Assembly (NCBI RefSeq): GCF_030815485.1
Contig: NZ_JAUSWV010000001.1
Location: 310,001-374,000 of the forward strand
From: Streptomyces rishiriensis
GTDB lineage: Bacteria > Actinomycetota > Actinomycetes > Streptomycetales > Streptomycetaceae
Reading direction: 5' to 3'
Length of the DNA: 64,000 nucleotides
Within the stretch, counting starts at the first letter, position 1, and each line of letters opens with the position of its first letter. A program made the position numbers and the translations under genes. The notes beneath the pieces are model-generated. The model had not been told where the DNA came from, did no database searches, and saw only the letters and a program-made list of their open reading frames with translations. Positions 10,632 to 20,100 of the stretch are shown in pieces.

Positions 10632-11321
10632 GTGGATTCCACTCATACCGTTCCTGCGACCTCACCCGCAGACGGTCGCAGGCCGCTCCTGCCGTCGCTG
10701 ATGACCGTGACCGCTGTGAGCGGTCTGATCGACGCGATCAGTTATCTGGGCCTGGGACATGTCTTCACCGCAAACATGACCGGCAACGTGGTCGTCATAG
10801 GGTTCGCGGTCGCAGGTGCCCCCGGCTTCTCGGTTGTCGGCTCACTGGTGTCGCTGGCCGCCTTCCTGACGGGGGCAATGGTCGCCGGGCGGCTGGAAAA
10901 GGTCATGCACGCCCATACATCCGTGAGCTTCCTGCGCCGGGTCCTGGGCATCGAAGCGCTCCTGCTGGCCGTGAGCGCAGCCGTCGCTTTCACCACCGGA
11001 CACGCGGTCCACGCTTTGATCGCCCTGACCGCGCTGGCCATGGGCCTGCGCAACGCGACCGTGCGAAGACTCGCCGTTCCGGATGTGACCACGACGGTAC
11101 TTACGCTCACCTTGACCGCTCTTGCGTCCGACTCGACCTGGGCCGGTGGCACCAATCCACGTATGGGCCGTCGTCTGGCTTCCGTGCTGGCGATGCTGGC
11201 GGGCGCGCTGGGCGGAGCCCTGCTCGTGCGCCACACGGGACTGGGCTGGCCCCTGCTGCTGAGCGCCTTGGGTACCGCTGTCGCGGCTCTGGTCCTGCCG
11301 CGGCTCTCGTCTTCTGGTTGA
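10632..11321 (+). CDS. DUF1275 (YoaK-like) membrane protein
   Basis: A 229-residue protein with about six hydrophobic segments. The N-terminal core SGLIDAISYLGLGHVFTANM and TGNVVVIGFAVAG is the signature of DUF1275. The later MGLRNATVRRLAVPDVTTTVLT motif is also typical. It should sit in the cytoplasmic membrane; the family is suspected of transport but has no firm function. GTG 10632 is taken because AGGAAAC lies just upstream and the long Pro/Gly-rich extension before it looks untranslated. The amidohydrolase gene follows after 68 bp. Confidence 0.85.
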   Translation: MDSTHTVPATSPADGRRPLLPSLMTVTAVSGLIDAISYLGLGHVFTANMTGNVVVIGFAVAGAPGFSVVGSLVSLAAFLTGAMVAGRLEKVMHAHTSVSFLRRVLGIEALLLAVSAAVAFTTGHAVHALIALTALAMGLRNATVRRLAVPDVTTTVLTLTLTALASDSTWAGGTNPRMGRRLASVLAMLAGALGGALLVRHTGLGWPLLLSALGTAVAALVLPRLSSSG

Positions 11322-11389
11322 GGTGTCCTGCGCGGACATCTCGGCCCGCTCCTCCTCCCTCACCTCGACCTCCGCCGGAGATGATTCCC

Positions 11390-13279
11390 ATGGCCACCAT
11401 GCCTGTCGCTGGATTCCCACCTGCCCGTGCCGACCATGTCGCCGATATCGTGGTCCGCAACGCCAAGATCTACACCGGTGATCCGGGGTGTCCGCAGGCC
11501 GGCGCCATAGCCGTCAAGGACGGCAGAGTCACCGTGATCGGCGAAGACGCGGATGTCGTCGAACTGATCAGCGCCCGAACGCGAGTGATCGACGCATTGG
11601 GCCGACGCGTCATCGCCGGCCTCAACGATTCCCACCTGCACGTGATCCGGGGCGGTCTGAACTACGTGCTGGAATTGCGCTGGGACGGTGTCCCCACACT
11701 GCGCCAGGCGCTGGCGATGCTGCGCGAGCAGGCTGCCCGCACTCCGAAAGGCCAATGGGTCCGGGTCGTCGGCGGATGGTCGGCGGAGCAGTTCGCCGAG
11801 AAGCGGCTGCCGACCGTCGCCGAGCTCAACGCCGCCGCACCGGACACCCCGGTGTTCGTCCTTCACCTTTACCAGGCGGCCCTCATGAACCGCGCGGCGC
11901 TGAAGGCTGCCGCCTATACCAAGGACACTCCCGATCCCAGAGGTGGCCAGATCGTGCGAGGCCGTGATGGGGAGCCGACCGGCATGCTTCTGGCCGCGCC
12001 CAGCGCGCTGATTCTGTACTCCACCCTCTCCGCGGCGCCAGTGCTGCAGGGTGCGGACCTGAGGACCTCCACCCGGCACTTCCTGCGCGAACTCAACCGG
12101 TTCGGTCTCACGTCAGCCATCGATGCCGCCGGCGGCTTCCAGAACTTCCCGGACAACTACGACACCGTTGTCGGTCTCGCCCGAGATGGCCAATTGTCGC
12201 TGCGAATCGCCTACCACCTCTTCCCGCAGACCCCAGGCCAAGAGATCGACGATCTGCGACGCTGGATCGCTATGGTCAAGCCCGGAGACGGCGATGAGTG
12301 GCTGCGTCTCAATGGCGCCGGCGAGAGCCTGATCTGGGCGGCTACCGATTTCGAGAACTTTGTCCAGCCCCGGCCCGAGTTGGCCGCGGGCTACGAGGAG
12401 AATCTCGAGACGGCGGTGCGGCTGCTTCTGGAAAATGGCTGGGGCTTCCGGCTGCATGCCACCTATGACGAGACCATCCGCCGCGACCTGAACGTTTTCG
12501 AGAAGCTCGCCGGCGAGGGTCTTTTCCCCCACGGGAACCGGTGGCTCTTCGACCACGCCGAGACCGTTTCACGACACAGCCTGGACCGCATCGCGGCGCT
12601 CGGCGGTGCCGTCTCGGTCCAGAACCGGATGTCCTTCCAGGGCGAGGCGTTCGTGCGACGCTACGGGGCCGCAGCTGCCACCGAGACCCCGCCGATACGC
12701 GCCATGCTGGACCGTGGCCTGACAGTCGGCGCCGGAACGGATGCGACGCGTGTGTCCTCCTACAACCCGTGGGTCGCGCTGCACTGGCTGGTCACCGGCC
12801 GGACCGTGGGCGACCTGGCGATCTACGCGCCCGAAAACCGCGTCAGCCGAGAGACCGCATTGAGCATGTACACACAAGCTGGCGCACGGCTCACCGGGGA
12901 ACACGAAGTCAAGGGCGTCCTCAAACCCGGATACTACGGCGACTTCGCCATCCTTTCCGACGACTTCTTCACTGTCCCGGAACACGACATCCCGCACATC
13001 GAGTCCCTGCTCACCGTGACCGGCGGCCGCATCGTCTACGCCGCAGCCGAATATGAGGGGCTGGACGAAGCCATACCCGCCGTCCACCCGACATGGAGCC
13101 CGGTGGCACACTACGGCGGCTATCAGGCCACCGTGAAGCCCAGCATCGCCGGCGCCCGCCAGGCAGAGCTTATGGCGCACGCCGTATCCGAATCCGAACA
13201 GCACCGGCAGTGGCGGATTCAGCGAGGCTTCGCTCCCGATACTCCGACCACGGTCTTCGACACCTGCTTCGTTCTGTAA
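11390..13279 (+). CDS. amidohydrolase, YtcJ-like (amidohydrolase_3)
   Basis: A 629-residue metal-dependent hydrolase, somewhat longer than typical YtcJ proteins. The start motif VVRNAKIYTGD is followed by the metal-binding NDSHLHVIRGG near residue 80. Later blocks are FRLHATYDET, WLFDHAETV and GAGTDATRVSSYNPW, and a C-terminal beta-sandwich (FAILSDDFFTVPEHDI, VTGGRIVYA). Such enzymes hydrolyse amide or related C-N bonds, often in imported small molecules. ATG 11390 has GGAG 9 nt upstream; ATG 11381 is the alternative. With the YcaC-like hydrolase and DUF1275 membrane protein it may form a catabolic group, which is inference from order only. Confidence 0.88.
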   Translation: MATMPVAGFPPARADHVADIVVRNAKIYTGDPGCPQAGAIAVKDGRVTVIGEDADVVELISARTRVIDALGRRVIAGLNDSHLHVIRGGLNYVLELRWDGVPTLRQALAMLREQAARTPKGQWVRVVGGWSAEQFAEKRLPTVAELNAAAPDTPVFVLHLYQAALMNRAALKAAAYTKDTPDPRGGQIVRGRDGEPTGMLLAAPSALILYSTLSAAPVLQGADLRTSTRHFLRELNRFGLTSAIDAAGGFQNFPDNYDTVVGLARDGQLSLRIAYHLFPQTPGQEIDDLRRWIAMVKPGDGDEWLRLNGAGESLIWAATDFENFVQPRPELAAGYEENLETAVRLLLENGWGFRLHATYDETIRRDLNVFEKLAGEGLFPHGNRWLFDHAETVSRHSLDRIAALGGAVSVQNRMSFQGEAFVRRYGAAAATETPPIRAMLDRGLTVGAGTDATRVSSYNPWVALHWLVTGRTVGDLAIYAPENRVSRETALSMYTQAGARLTGEHEVKGVLKPGYYGDFAILSDDFFTVPEHDIPHIESLLTVTGGRIVYAAAEYEGLDEAIPAVHPTWSPVAHYGGYQATVKPSIAGARQAELMAHAVSESEQHRQWRIQRGFAPDTPTTVFDTCFVL

Positions 13280-13584
13280 CGCACCACGGCGGGCCCACGT
13301 CACCGCTCCGTATCAGGCGAGAGCTTGCGAGAGCTTGATGGACCTGGGACCGCTTCTCCCGCGGCTGGAGTTCGGTCCGCTGCTTACTGGGCCGGCTGGT
13401 CCGAGCAGACCACCATCAGGGGTGGGGGCATGGACGCCGACTGCGGTGACCCATACACCGCGGGCGGTGACTCGAGTCGGTGATGATGCCGCGCTGGTGA
13501 GCGAGAGCTTCCTCAAGCAGGCCAGCGTCCGATTGATCGGTGTCGCTGCCGGGTGGGGGCGCAATAGGGAGTCCCCAAGGAGTC
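13280..13584. other. convergent intergenic region
   Basis: The gap lies between two convergent genes. A short direct repeat (GCGAGAGCTT twice near 13317) is visible; no terminator-quality hairpin and no gene were found. Confidence 0.35.
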
Positions 13585-14511
13585 TCACTGGAGTTCCGGC
13601 TCAGGAACTGGCTCTGCTGCAGGTCCGGATTGGCCGCCGTCGTCCCGTAGTCCCGGTACTCCGGCAAGCTTCCGCGGAGGCGGTCCGACACCTTCCATGG
13701 TGGCGAACCAGGTTCGAACGCCTGTGATGTAACTCTGGGATTCATTGGTGGCCGGAACAGCTTGTGCTGTCCGAACAGTGCCGATACCTACGTCGTAGGC
13801 AGTCAGAGTCAGATCAAGCAAGTTGCCTGTCAATTCGTTGCGCTCCAGCATCTCCCCTATCTGCTTGGAGAGATCGCACAGATATTTTCCCTGCGCAGCA
13901 ATCGATTCTTTCGGTTCGAATGGATCAGCATCCTCCCCCTGGAACCGCTTGAAGACATCGCCAGGCACCTGCGAAATACCTTTGGCGCCATTTGGGCCCA
14001 CAAATTTGGAATCGAATCCGGATTCATACTGAATCTGGGCCGCTATGACTACGGGGCCGATTGCGTCACACACTTCACCAGCGCTATTGATTACAGAATA
14101 CAGGTCAGGAGGAACAGTGCAGGGTTCACCACCAGCGTATTCAGCGCCATTCGAGAGGGTGACCTCCAGTTTCCCGAGACCATCTCCGGTAATGATTCTC
14201 GAGGCTCGATCGGCCGCACTCTGCGAATCTGACTCCAGGTTCGCGCGTTCCGAGGTTTCACAACGCTGCTCGGCGTCTGAGAGTCCGCTGTTCAGGTCAC
14301 CTACACTCCCGAGTCCCGAGAACGAAAGTCCATGAAAGAACATGTAGATGATCACGAGGGGAAACAGAAGCACTCCCAGCCCGCCGACAAGGATCAGAAC
14401 GCCGGTCACAAGGGCCACCCCCACGGGAGCGGCAAGGCATCCGAACCCGCCGACTGCCGCAACGGCCATTTTGGTCGCGCTTGACTCGCCTGCCACCGCT
14501 CTGTTCCCCAC
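13585..14511 (-). CDS. membrane-anchored lytic transglycosylase (SLT/lysozyme-like)
   Basis: A 308-residue protein. Residues about 15-62 form a long hydrophobic segment, probably two membrane helices. The SLT-type domain follows: VVIAAQIQYESGFDSKFVG carries the catalytic Glu, followed by GAKGISQVPGDVFKRF and the helical end LDLTLTAYDVGIGTV. Such enzymes open peptidoglycan; membrane-anchored forms often accompany secretion or conjugation machinery. Codon use is clearly richer in A/T than that of neighbouring genes, which suggests transfer. GTG 14511 is the upstream limit; GTG 14496 is also possible. It lies just after a WhiB gene on the same strand. Confidence 0.85.
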   Translation of the reverse strand: MGNRAVAGESSATKMAVAAVGGFGCLAAPVGVALVTGVLILVGGLGVLLFPLVIIYMFFHGLSFSGLGSVGDLNSGLSDAEQRCETSERANLESDSQSAADRASRIITGDGLGKLEVTLSNGAEYAGGEPCTVPPDLYSVINSAGEVCDAIGPVVIAAQIQYESGFDSKFVGPNGAKGISQVPGDVFKRFQGEDADPFEPKESIAAQGKYLCDLSKQIGEMLERNELTGNLLDLTLTAYDVGIGTVRTAQAVPATNESQSYITGVRTWFATMEGVGPPPRKLAGVPGLRDDGGQSGPAAEPVPEPELQ

Positions 14512-14602
14512 TTCCTTCGCAGTTCACCCAACTCGTTCAGCCGAAAAAAGTTCTGCGTCGACCGACATGGTGTATCCACTTGCTCGACACGTTGAAAACA
14601 GG

Positions 14603-14872
14603 TCAAGGAATTGTCGTGAGAATCCGGTGCCAAGAAAGGATGCCTGGACGGCGCCTCAACATGGCACGGCGTTCGCGCTCGGTCTTGCCACCCCATACTC
14701 CGAACTCGATGCGCTGGTCCAGGGCATAAGCGAGGCATTCGACGCGTACAGGGCATTGATTGCACACGGCTTTGGCTTCGTGCTGAGATCCAGGCTCGGA
14801 AAACAGAGCCTCTGCTTCGGGTAGCCCGCAGACTCCCCTTTCGCTCCAATCAACAATGCCCATTTTACCCAC
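14603..14872 (-). CDS. WhiB-family iron-sulfur regulator
   Basis: An 89-residue protein with the four conserved cysteines C15, C37, C40 and C46 (CNQCPVRVEC) that bind a 4Fe-4S cluster, then the GVWGG turn and a basic ERERRAMLRRR tail for DNA contact. GTG 14872 is chosen because GGAG lies 6 nt upstream; TTG 14875 and ATG 14863 are alternatives. WhiB proteins bind the principal sigma factor and control development or redox responses. This one is followed at 91 bp by a lytic transglycosylase of similar low GC, so the two probably moved together. Confidence 0.92.
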   Translation of the reverse strand: MGKMGIVDWSERGVCGLPEAEALFSEPGSQHEAKAVCNQCPVRVECLAYALDQRIEFGVWGGKTERERRAMLRRRPGILSWHRILTTIP

Positions 14873-15655
14873 CAAACTCTCCGTAGATTTTCTGAGGTTC
14901 TGCCTACACGGAGTGCGGGTCTCAAGATCGATTTCCCGTGCGACTAACCGGCGCCGAATCCCGCAAAGCAGTTCGTCGGGCTGGTTTTATGCATTTTCAA
15001 ACAAGAAGGACTGGTCCGGAATCTGCAAGAGGGAGAAGGCAATGTCACCAACATCGTTTCCGTTGGCCGTTCACTCTGCTGGTCCACTTCCGGTGGAGTC
15101 CCCCCGCAACGATCCGTCGGCCCAGCGTTCCTGCTGCTGCAGAACTCAGGCACTCCACACACGGGCCAGCTCAGCCCATCAGTTCTAAGGAGCGCCATCC
15201 GAGACCGATCTGTAACATTCCCACGCCTCGGGGTCCTTGGGCGGTGATGACCTCGTCCGGGGTCAGTGGCGGTGCGCATCGTGCGCCGGCATGACGACCA
15301 GGTTGGGCGCGAGGGGCAGGCTGAGCAGCGGACAGCAGGGCTGCAGAAGGCGCGCCCGCCGGATCAGAGCGGCCCCGTCGGGTGCGATCTCGATGTTCGT
15401 GAGCCGGTCCCGGTCCCTCATGCTGATCGAGAAGCCCGTAGCGGGGCCGCCCGGACTGTGCCCGGAAACCGATCGGATCGACTGTCACAAGCCTGCGATC
15501 CGGATGGATACCCTGCAGATCCGATGCTGTCGCCGGCGCAGCACTCCATCGGCCGGAGCCGCCGGCGTCCTGAAGCGGGACCGCGGAACAAGACCGGCGG
15601 GAAGACAGGCGCTCGCTGCGGAGCAGCGGTGAAGAAGTCGTGTCGGAGTCCGGCG
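14873..15655. other. intergenic region with unassigned open frames
   Basis: No intact gene is recognised. Minus-strand frames between 15200 and 15430 include protein-like text (IEIAPDGAALIRRARLL, then LPLAPNLVVMPAHDAHR), but no start, ribosome site or family could be assigned; it may be a gene remnant. Confidence 0.35.
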
Positions 15656-16267
15656 TCAGTCCTTGAGAATCGCGGCCGCGACGCGGTCCACGAGCCACCG
15701 TTTCGCGCGGTCGACGCCCCATCCGAACGCATCCACGGCAAGGACGAACTGCGGGTTGCGGAAGTGAAAGAAGATGATTCTCGCCGCGTCCTGGACCGTG
15801 AGCCCTTCGGCCAGGTCGCCGTTGTCGGCGATCCCCTCGACGATCATCTCCAGCGCCTCTATATGGCGCTGGTCGGCGATGTCGAGGAACTCCTGTGCTG
15901 CCGGGGAACTCGGCCCGGCGCGCTCGACGATCCGCATGATGTCGCCGGCCTCTGCGGCGTGCGCCGCGTAGCCCTCGGCCAGGGCCTCGAGTTTGGCCCG
16001 GCCTGTGGACTGTGCCGCCGAGTCGCTGATGATCCGCGCCACGGTCGGACTCGTTGTCCAGATGTCCATCAACGTCCGCAGCAGACCCTCTTTGCCTCCG
16101 CACTGGGCGTAGACAGTGGCAGGGGAGACACGCGCCTCGCGTGCGATCTTCTCGACCGTGGTCTGCGCGTAGCCCGGATCGGCATAGAGCTTTCGTGCGG
16201 CTTTGACGATTTCGTCCCGAGTCATCTTGGCGTACTCGTCGCGACGGCTCGGTGCTTGGGCTGACAA
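15656..16267 (-). CDS. TetR-family transcriptional repressor
   Basis: A 203-residue TetR regulator. The N-terminal helix-turn-helix is IVKAARKLYADPGYAQTTVE followed by KIAREARVSPATVYAQCGGK; the remaining 140 residues form the helical ligand and dimer domain. TTG 16267 is preferred: it lies 4 bp after the stop of the upstream TPR gene, and GGGGAG sits at the right distance inside that gene's last codons, indicating translational coupling. A perfect palindrome (17064-17080) with an extra half-site in front of the operon is a likely binding site. The ligand is unknown. Confidence 0.9.
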   Translation of the reverse strand: MSAQAPSRRDEYAKMTRDEIVKAARKLYADPGYAQTTVEKIAREARVSPATVYAQCGGKEGLLRTLMDIWTTSPTVARIISDSAAQSTGRAKLEALAEGYAAHAAEAGDIMRIVERAGPSSPAAQEFLDIADQRHIEALEMIVEGIADNGDLAEGLTVQDAARIIFFHFRNPQFVLAVDAFGWGVDRAKRWLVDRVAAAILKD

Positions 16268-16271
16268 CGTC

Positions 16272-17030
16272 TCACTCCCCGTCCGGGTGGCGGCCGGTGC
16301 CGCCCGCCCATGCACGGCCGAATGCTCTCATGACGGTCCAGCCTGCACCAATCACACACTCCGCATCGAACACGTCAAGCCCGAGGGCGTCCTCAACGCG
16401 GATCCGGAGCGCGTCCAGCTCCCGTGCGTCATCGGGGTCGGGCACCTGGCCGAGGTCCGCGAAAGCCCGGCCGGTGAGTCCGATCAGCCGCGCGGCCAGC
16501 TGCACGTCCCTGTCGGCCGACGCGAGGGCGGCAGCAGCGATTCCCAGGTATGGCAGGAAGTCACGGTAGCCATCTCGAAAGACACGCTCGCGACTCTCCT
16601 CGATCAGCCGGCGCGCGCGCTCGACGTTGCCGAGGTGCAACTCGACGAGAGCCAGGTTGTGGTACTCGGAGTGCACGTGTTCATCCTGCCCGAGCTCCCG
16701 GTTGAGTCGAACGCTGGCCTCGTAGAGGTCCCGCGCCCGCGCGTAGTCGCCCGACAGCCGGGCCACGGCGGCGAGCACGTGGCGCGGCCGCTCCTCCAAG
16801 CGAGGCATGCCCCCTTGCTGGGCGACGGTGAGGGCCCGTTGCGCCAATTCGGCGGCTCGATCCAGCTCCTGGTTGCGCAGGGCAACCCGGGCCAGGCCGT
16901 ACAACCCCTCCACCTCGCCGGCCGGGTCGCCGGCCGCTTGCGATCGCTCGACCTGCCCTGCGGCCATCCGGCTCACGGCGTTGGTGTCACCGCGCCGGAA
17001 CGTCGCGCGAAGGTGCTGTCCGTTCGTCAC
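16272..17030 (-). CDS. tetratricopeptide-repeat protein in TetR operon
   Basis: A 252-residue protein of helical repeats: LARVALRNQELDRAAELAQR, LAAVARLSGDYARARDLYEA, LALVELHLGNVERARRLIEE and LIGLTGRAFADLG. It resembles the C-terminal TPR part of large AfsR/LuxR-type regulators but has neither a DNA-binding nor an ATPase domain. It begins at GTG 17030 and ends 4 bp before the TetR start, so the two form an operon, divergent from the large SARP regulator at 17172. A role as protein-binding partner or remnant of a larger regulator is possible. Confidence 0.75.
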   Translation of the reverse strand: MTNGQHLRATFRRGDTNAVSRMAAGQVERSQAAGDPAGEVEGLYGLARVALRNQELDRAAELAQRALTVAQQGGMPRLEERPRHVLAAVARLSGDYARARDLYEASVRLNRELGQDEHVHSEYHNLALVELHLGNVERARRLIEESRERVFRDGYRDFLPYLGIAAAALASADRDVQLAARLIGLTGRAFADLGQVPDPDDARELDALRIRVEDALGLDVFDAECVIGAGWTVMRAFGRAWAGGTGRHPDGE

Positions 17031-17063
17031 CGTGCCTCATCCGATCGAGAAAACATGTACTGG

Positions 17064-17091
17064 CTAGAGTGCCACTCTAGTGGTTAGAGTG
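17064..17091. promoter_or_regulatory. palindromic operator for TetR regulator
   Basis: CTAGAGTG (17064-17071), a central C, and CACTCTAG (17073-17080) form a perfect 17-bp palindrome. After TGGT a third half-site TAGAGTG follows (17085-17091). It lies 34 bp before the TPR-TetR operon and 81 bp before the SARP start, so one repressor could control both directions. TAGAGTG-type palindromes are typical of TetR binding sites. Confidence 0.7.
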
Positions 17092-17171
17092 TGGATGCGG
17101 TCACGCTAGCGCAACTCCGATCCACCCCAGAGCGGGCGGCGGGTAGGGCCGAGCCACCGAAAGGGCTGGAC

Positions 17172-20100
17172 ATGACAGCAACGCTCGTCGTTCCCGGAAA
17201 CGCCGCCATCGTGGGAGAGCCTCCCGTCGAGGCCCCTCTGCGCCTTCAGGTACTTGGTCCCCTGCGGCTGTGGCGGGGCGAGTGCGAACTCGAGGCTGGG
17301 CCGCGGCAGCAGGCGTACCTGCTCGCTCTGCTCCTCGCTCGCGGAGGCCAGCCGATCGGCGTCGGGGAGCTCATCGACCTGATCTGGGGCGAAGACGCGC
17401 CCGCCAGCGCTCTCAACGTGATCCACAAGTACGTCGGCTCGATACGACGCCTGCTGGAGCCCGGCCTGCCCCCGCGTGGAACGGGCGCGTACCTGCTGAG
17501 ACGGGGCAACGGCTACCTGTGCGCGGCGGGAGCGGACCTTGTCGACCTCCCGAGGTTCCGGCAGAAGGCCGGAACCGCCCGGGCCGTGCTGGCGGAAGGA
17601 CACAAGGCAGCGGCACTGAATCACTATCTCGACGCGCTACGTCTCTGGAGTGGTCCGGCCGGCGACGGGTGGGTGCATGGGCCCTCGGCGGTTCCGATCT
17701 TCGCCGGCCTCAATGACGAGTACTTCGAGGCCTGTATGGCCGCGGCCGAGGTGGCGCTGGTGCTCGGACAGCCCGCGCGAGTGCTGCCGGCTCTGCACCT
17801 GGCTGCCACGATGGCTCCGCTGCACGAACCGGTGCAGGCCAGCCTCATCACTGCGCTGGGCAGCGCGGGCCAGCAGGCGGAAGCCCTGGCCATCTACTCG
17901 GCCGTGCGCGGACGGCTCGCCGACGATCTCGGAATCGACCCCGGGCAGGCTCTCCAAGCCGCCCATCAGCGGGTGCTCACCCAGACTCCCCCGCCCCACG
18001 CTTCCCCGCCCCAGACCTATCCGGTCCAGACCTACCCGGCCCGTACTCCCGAGATCGAAGTCTCAGCAGCCACAGCTCCGAAAGCCTCACCCTCAAGGCT
18101 TGCGGCACCACCACTGCCACCGGTCTTGCCGCGTCCGCCGGGCGACGCGGACCGGCTGGTCGGCCGCTCCGACGAACTCTCGGCGCTGCAACGTGCTGTT
18201 GAGCCGGCCCTGGGCAGCGGCACGGCGGTGGTCCTGCTGGAGGGCGAGCCCGGAGCCGGGAAGAGCCGGCTCATGGAGGAGCTCGCCGGCCACGCTGAGG
18301 ACCGGGGCGCTCTGGTGGTCTGGGGTCACTGTCTCGAGGGCGAGGCAAGGCCGACGATGTGGCCGTGGGTCGAGATGGTGTCCAGCCTGTTCGCCGTCGT
18401 GTCGCAAGCACGACAGGAGCAGTGGGCGGCCCGCGATCTCGGTCATCTCATCGGCTCACACGTGGAAAGGCCCGCAGTACCCGCGATGCCGGACGGCAAC
18501 GCCCGGTTCCGCCTGCTGGAACAGGTCGTGGAGTTGATCGCCGAGGCGGCCGGGGAGCGACCGGTCGTACTCATGCTCGACGATCTGCAGTGGGCCGACA
18601 CGAGTTCGCTGCAGCTCCTGGATCATGTCGTCTCACGCCTCCCCGCCGGCACAGCGGTCGTCGGCGCGCTTCGCAGCCAGGGCCCCTCGTCCGGCATGGA
18701 GCTGGTCCGGACGCTGGCGGCCGCCAGTCGCACGACAGGTCACCGGCGGATCCTGGTCGGTCCCTTGAGTCCCACCGAGGTGGCCGAACTCATCCGGGTC
18801 GAGACCGGTATACGCCTCACTCCTGACGCGGCCGCATCAGTCCACACACGCACGGCAGGCAACCCGTTCTTCGTCCAGGAATTGGGCCGGCTGTGGGCCG
18901 CCGACGGCGAGGTCACCAAGGACACCGTGCTGCACAGCAACGTCCCGGTGACGGTGCGCGATGTCGTACGTGACCGGCTCGCTGTGCTCGACAGCGACGC
19001 ACACGAGCTGCTCGAGACAGCAGCACTGGTCGGCCGCTGCGTCGAGCTCACCCTGCTTGCCCGGACGGCTTCGCTGGACGTGGCTTCCTGCCTCGAGCGT
19101 CTGGAACCCGTCCGCGTCCTGGGGTTGGTCGGCCCGACACCCAACGACCCCTTCTCCTACCGCTTCACCCACGATCTGGTGCGTCAAGTAGTCTCCGAAA
19201 CGATCCCGCCCGGTCGCGCCGCGGCGCTGCACGGTTCCATCGCGGACGCCATCGAGGAGAACGTCCTGAGTGACGAGTCCGTCGCCGAGCGGTTGGCACA
19301 CCATCTATGGAGCGCGGGCCCCGTCACGGACCCGATTCGAACCATAACGGCCCTGGTCCGCGCCGGCACACACGCCATGGCGAAGACGGCACTGGGGGCA
19401 GCCGAGCGCCATCTCGGGTCAGCCGTGGAGCTGGCACGCAAGGCGTCGCTTCTCGAGCAGGAACTCGGGGCACTCTCACAGCTGATCGCGGTCGTCGGGA
19501 TGCGCTCGATGTACGGCACAGCGTCGGTCAGCCTGCTGGAGCGAGCGGAACAGGTCGCTCGGCACCTTGGGCGCGACCGCGACGCGGCCGGGTTTCTCTT
19601 CTCACGCTGGACCGCCCACGGCCAGGCCCTCGACCTGGACCGAAGCACTCCTCTTGCCCATCGGCTCGACGAACTGGGCAAGACCGCCCAGGACACGGTC
19701 GCACGCTGCTACGGCAGGGCCGCAGCGGGCATCCACGAGTGGTGCCTGGGAAACATCGGAGAGTCCTACCAGCGGCTGAGCGCCCTCAGTCCCGACACCT
19801 TCTTCGGCCCCGACGATGATGAATACGATCCCGTGCGCAACGGCGTCCAGCTGATGACTGCCGGGATGTTCGCCGAAATAGCGGGCTATCACGGACAGAC
19901 AGCACAAGCGCGTGCGGTACTCGACGTACTGGCCAAGGCGGCAGGGGACGACCCGTACTCCGTCACCACCGCCACCTCCTTCGAGGCCCGGACAGCCTCG
20001 GTGGTAGGCGACCCGGCATGGGCGCTGCGCGCGGCCGAGCGCGGGATCGCCGCCGACCCGCACTTCTCCTTCGCCTCGCTGGGCACTTACCTGCGCCTGG

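Noticed and set aside
15171..16103. 310-codon minus-strand open frame
   Set aside because: It overlaps the well-supported TetR gene in another frame and is Arg/Gly-rich noise.
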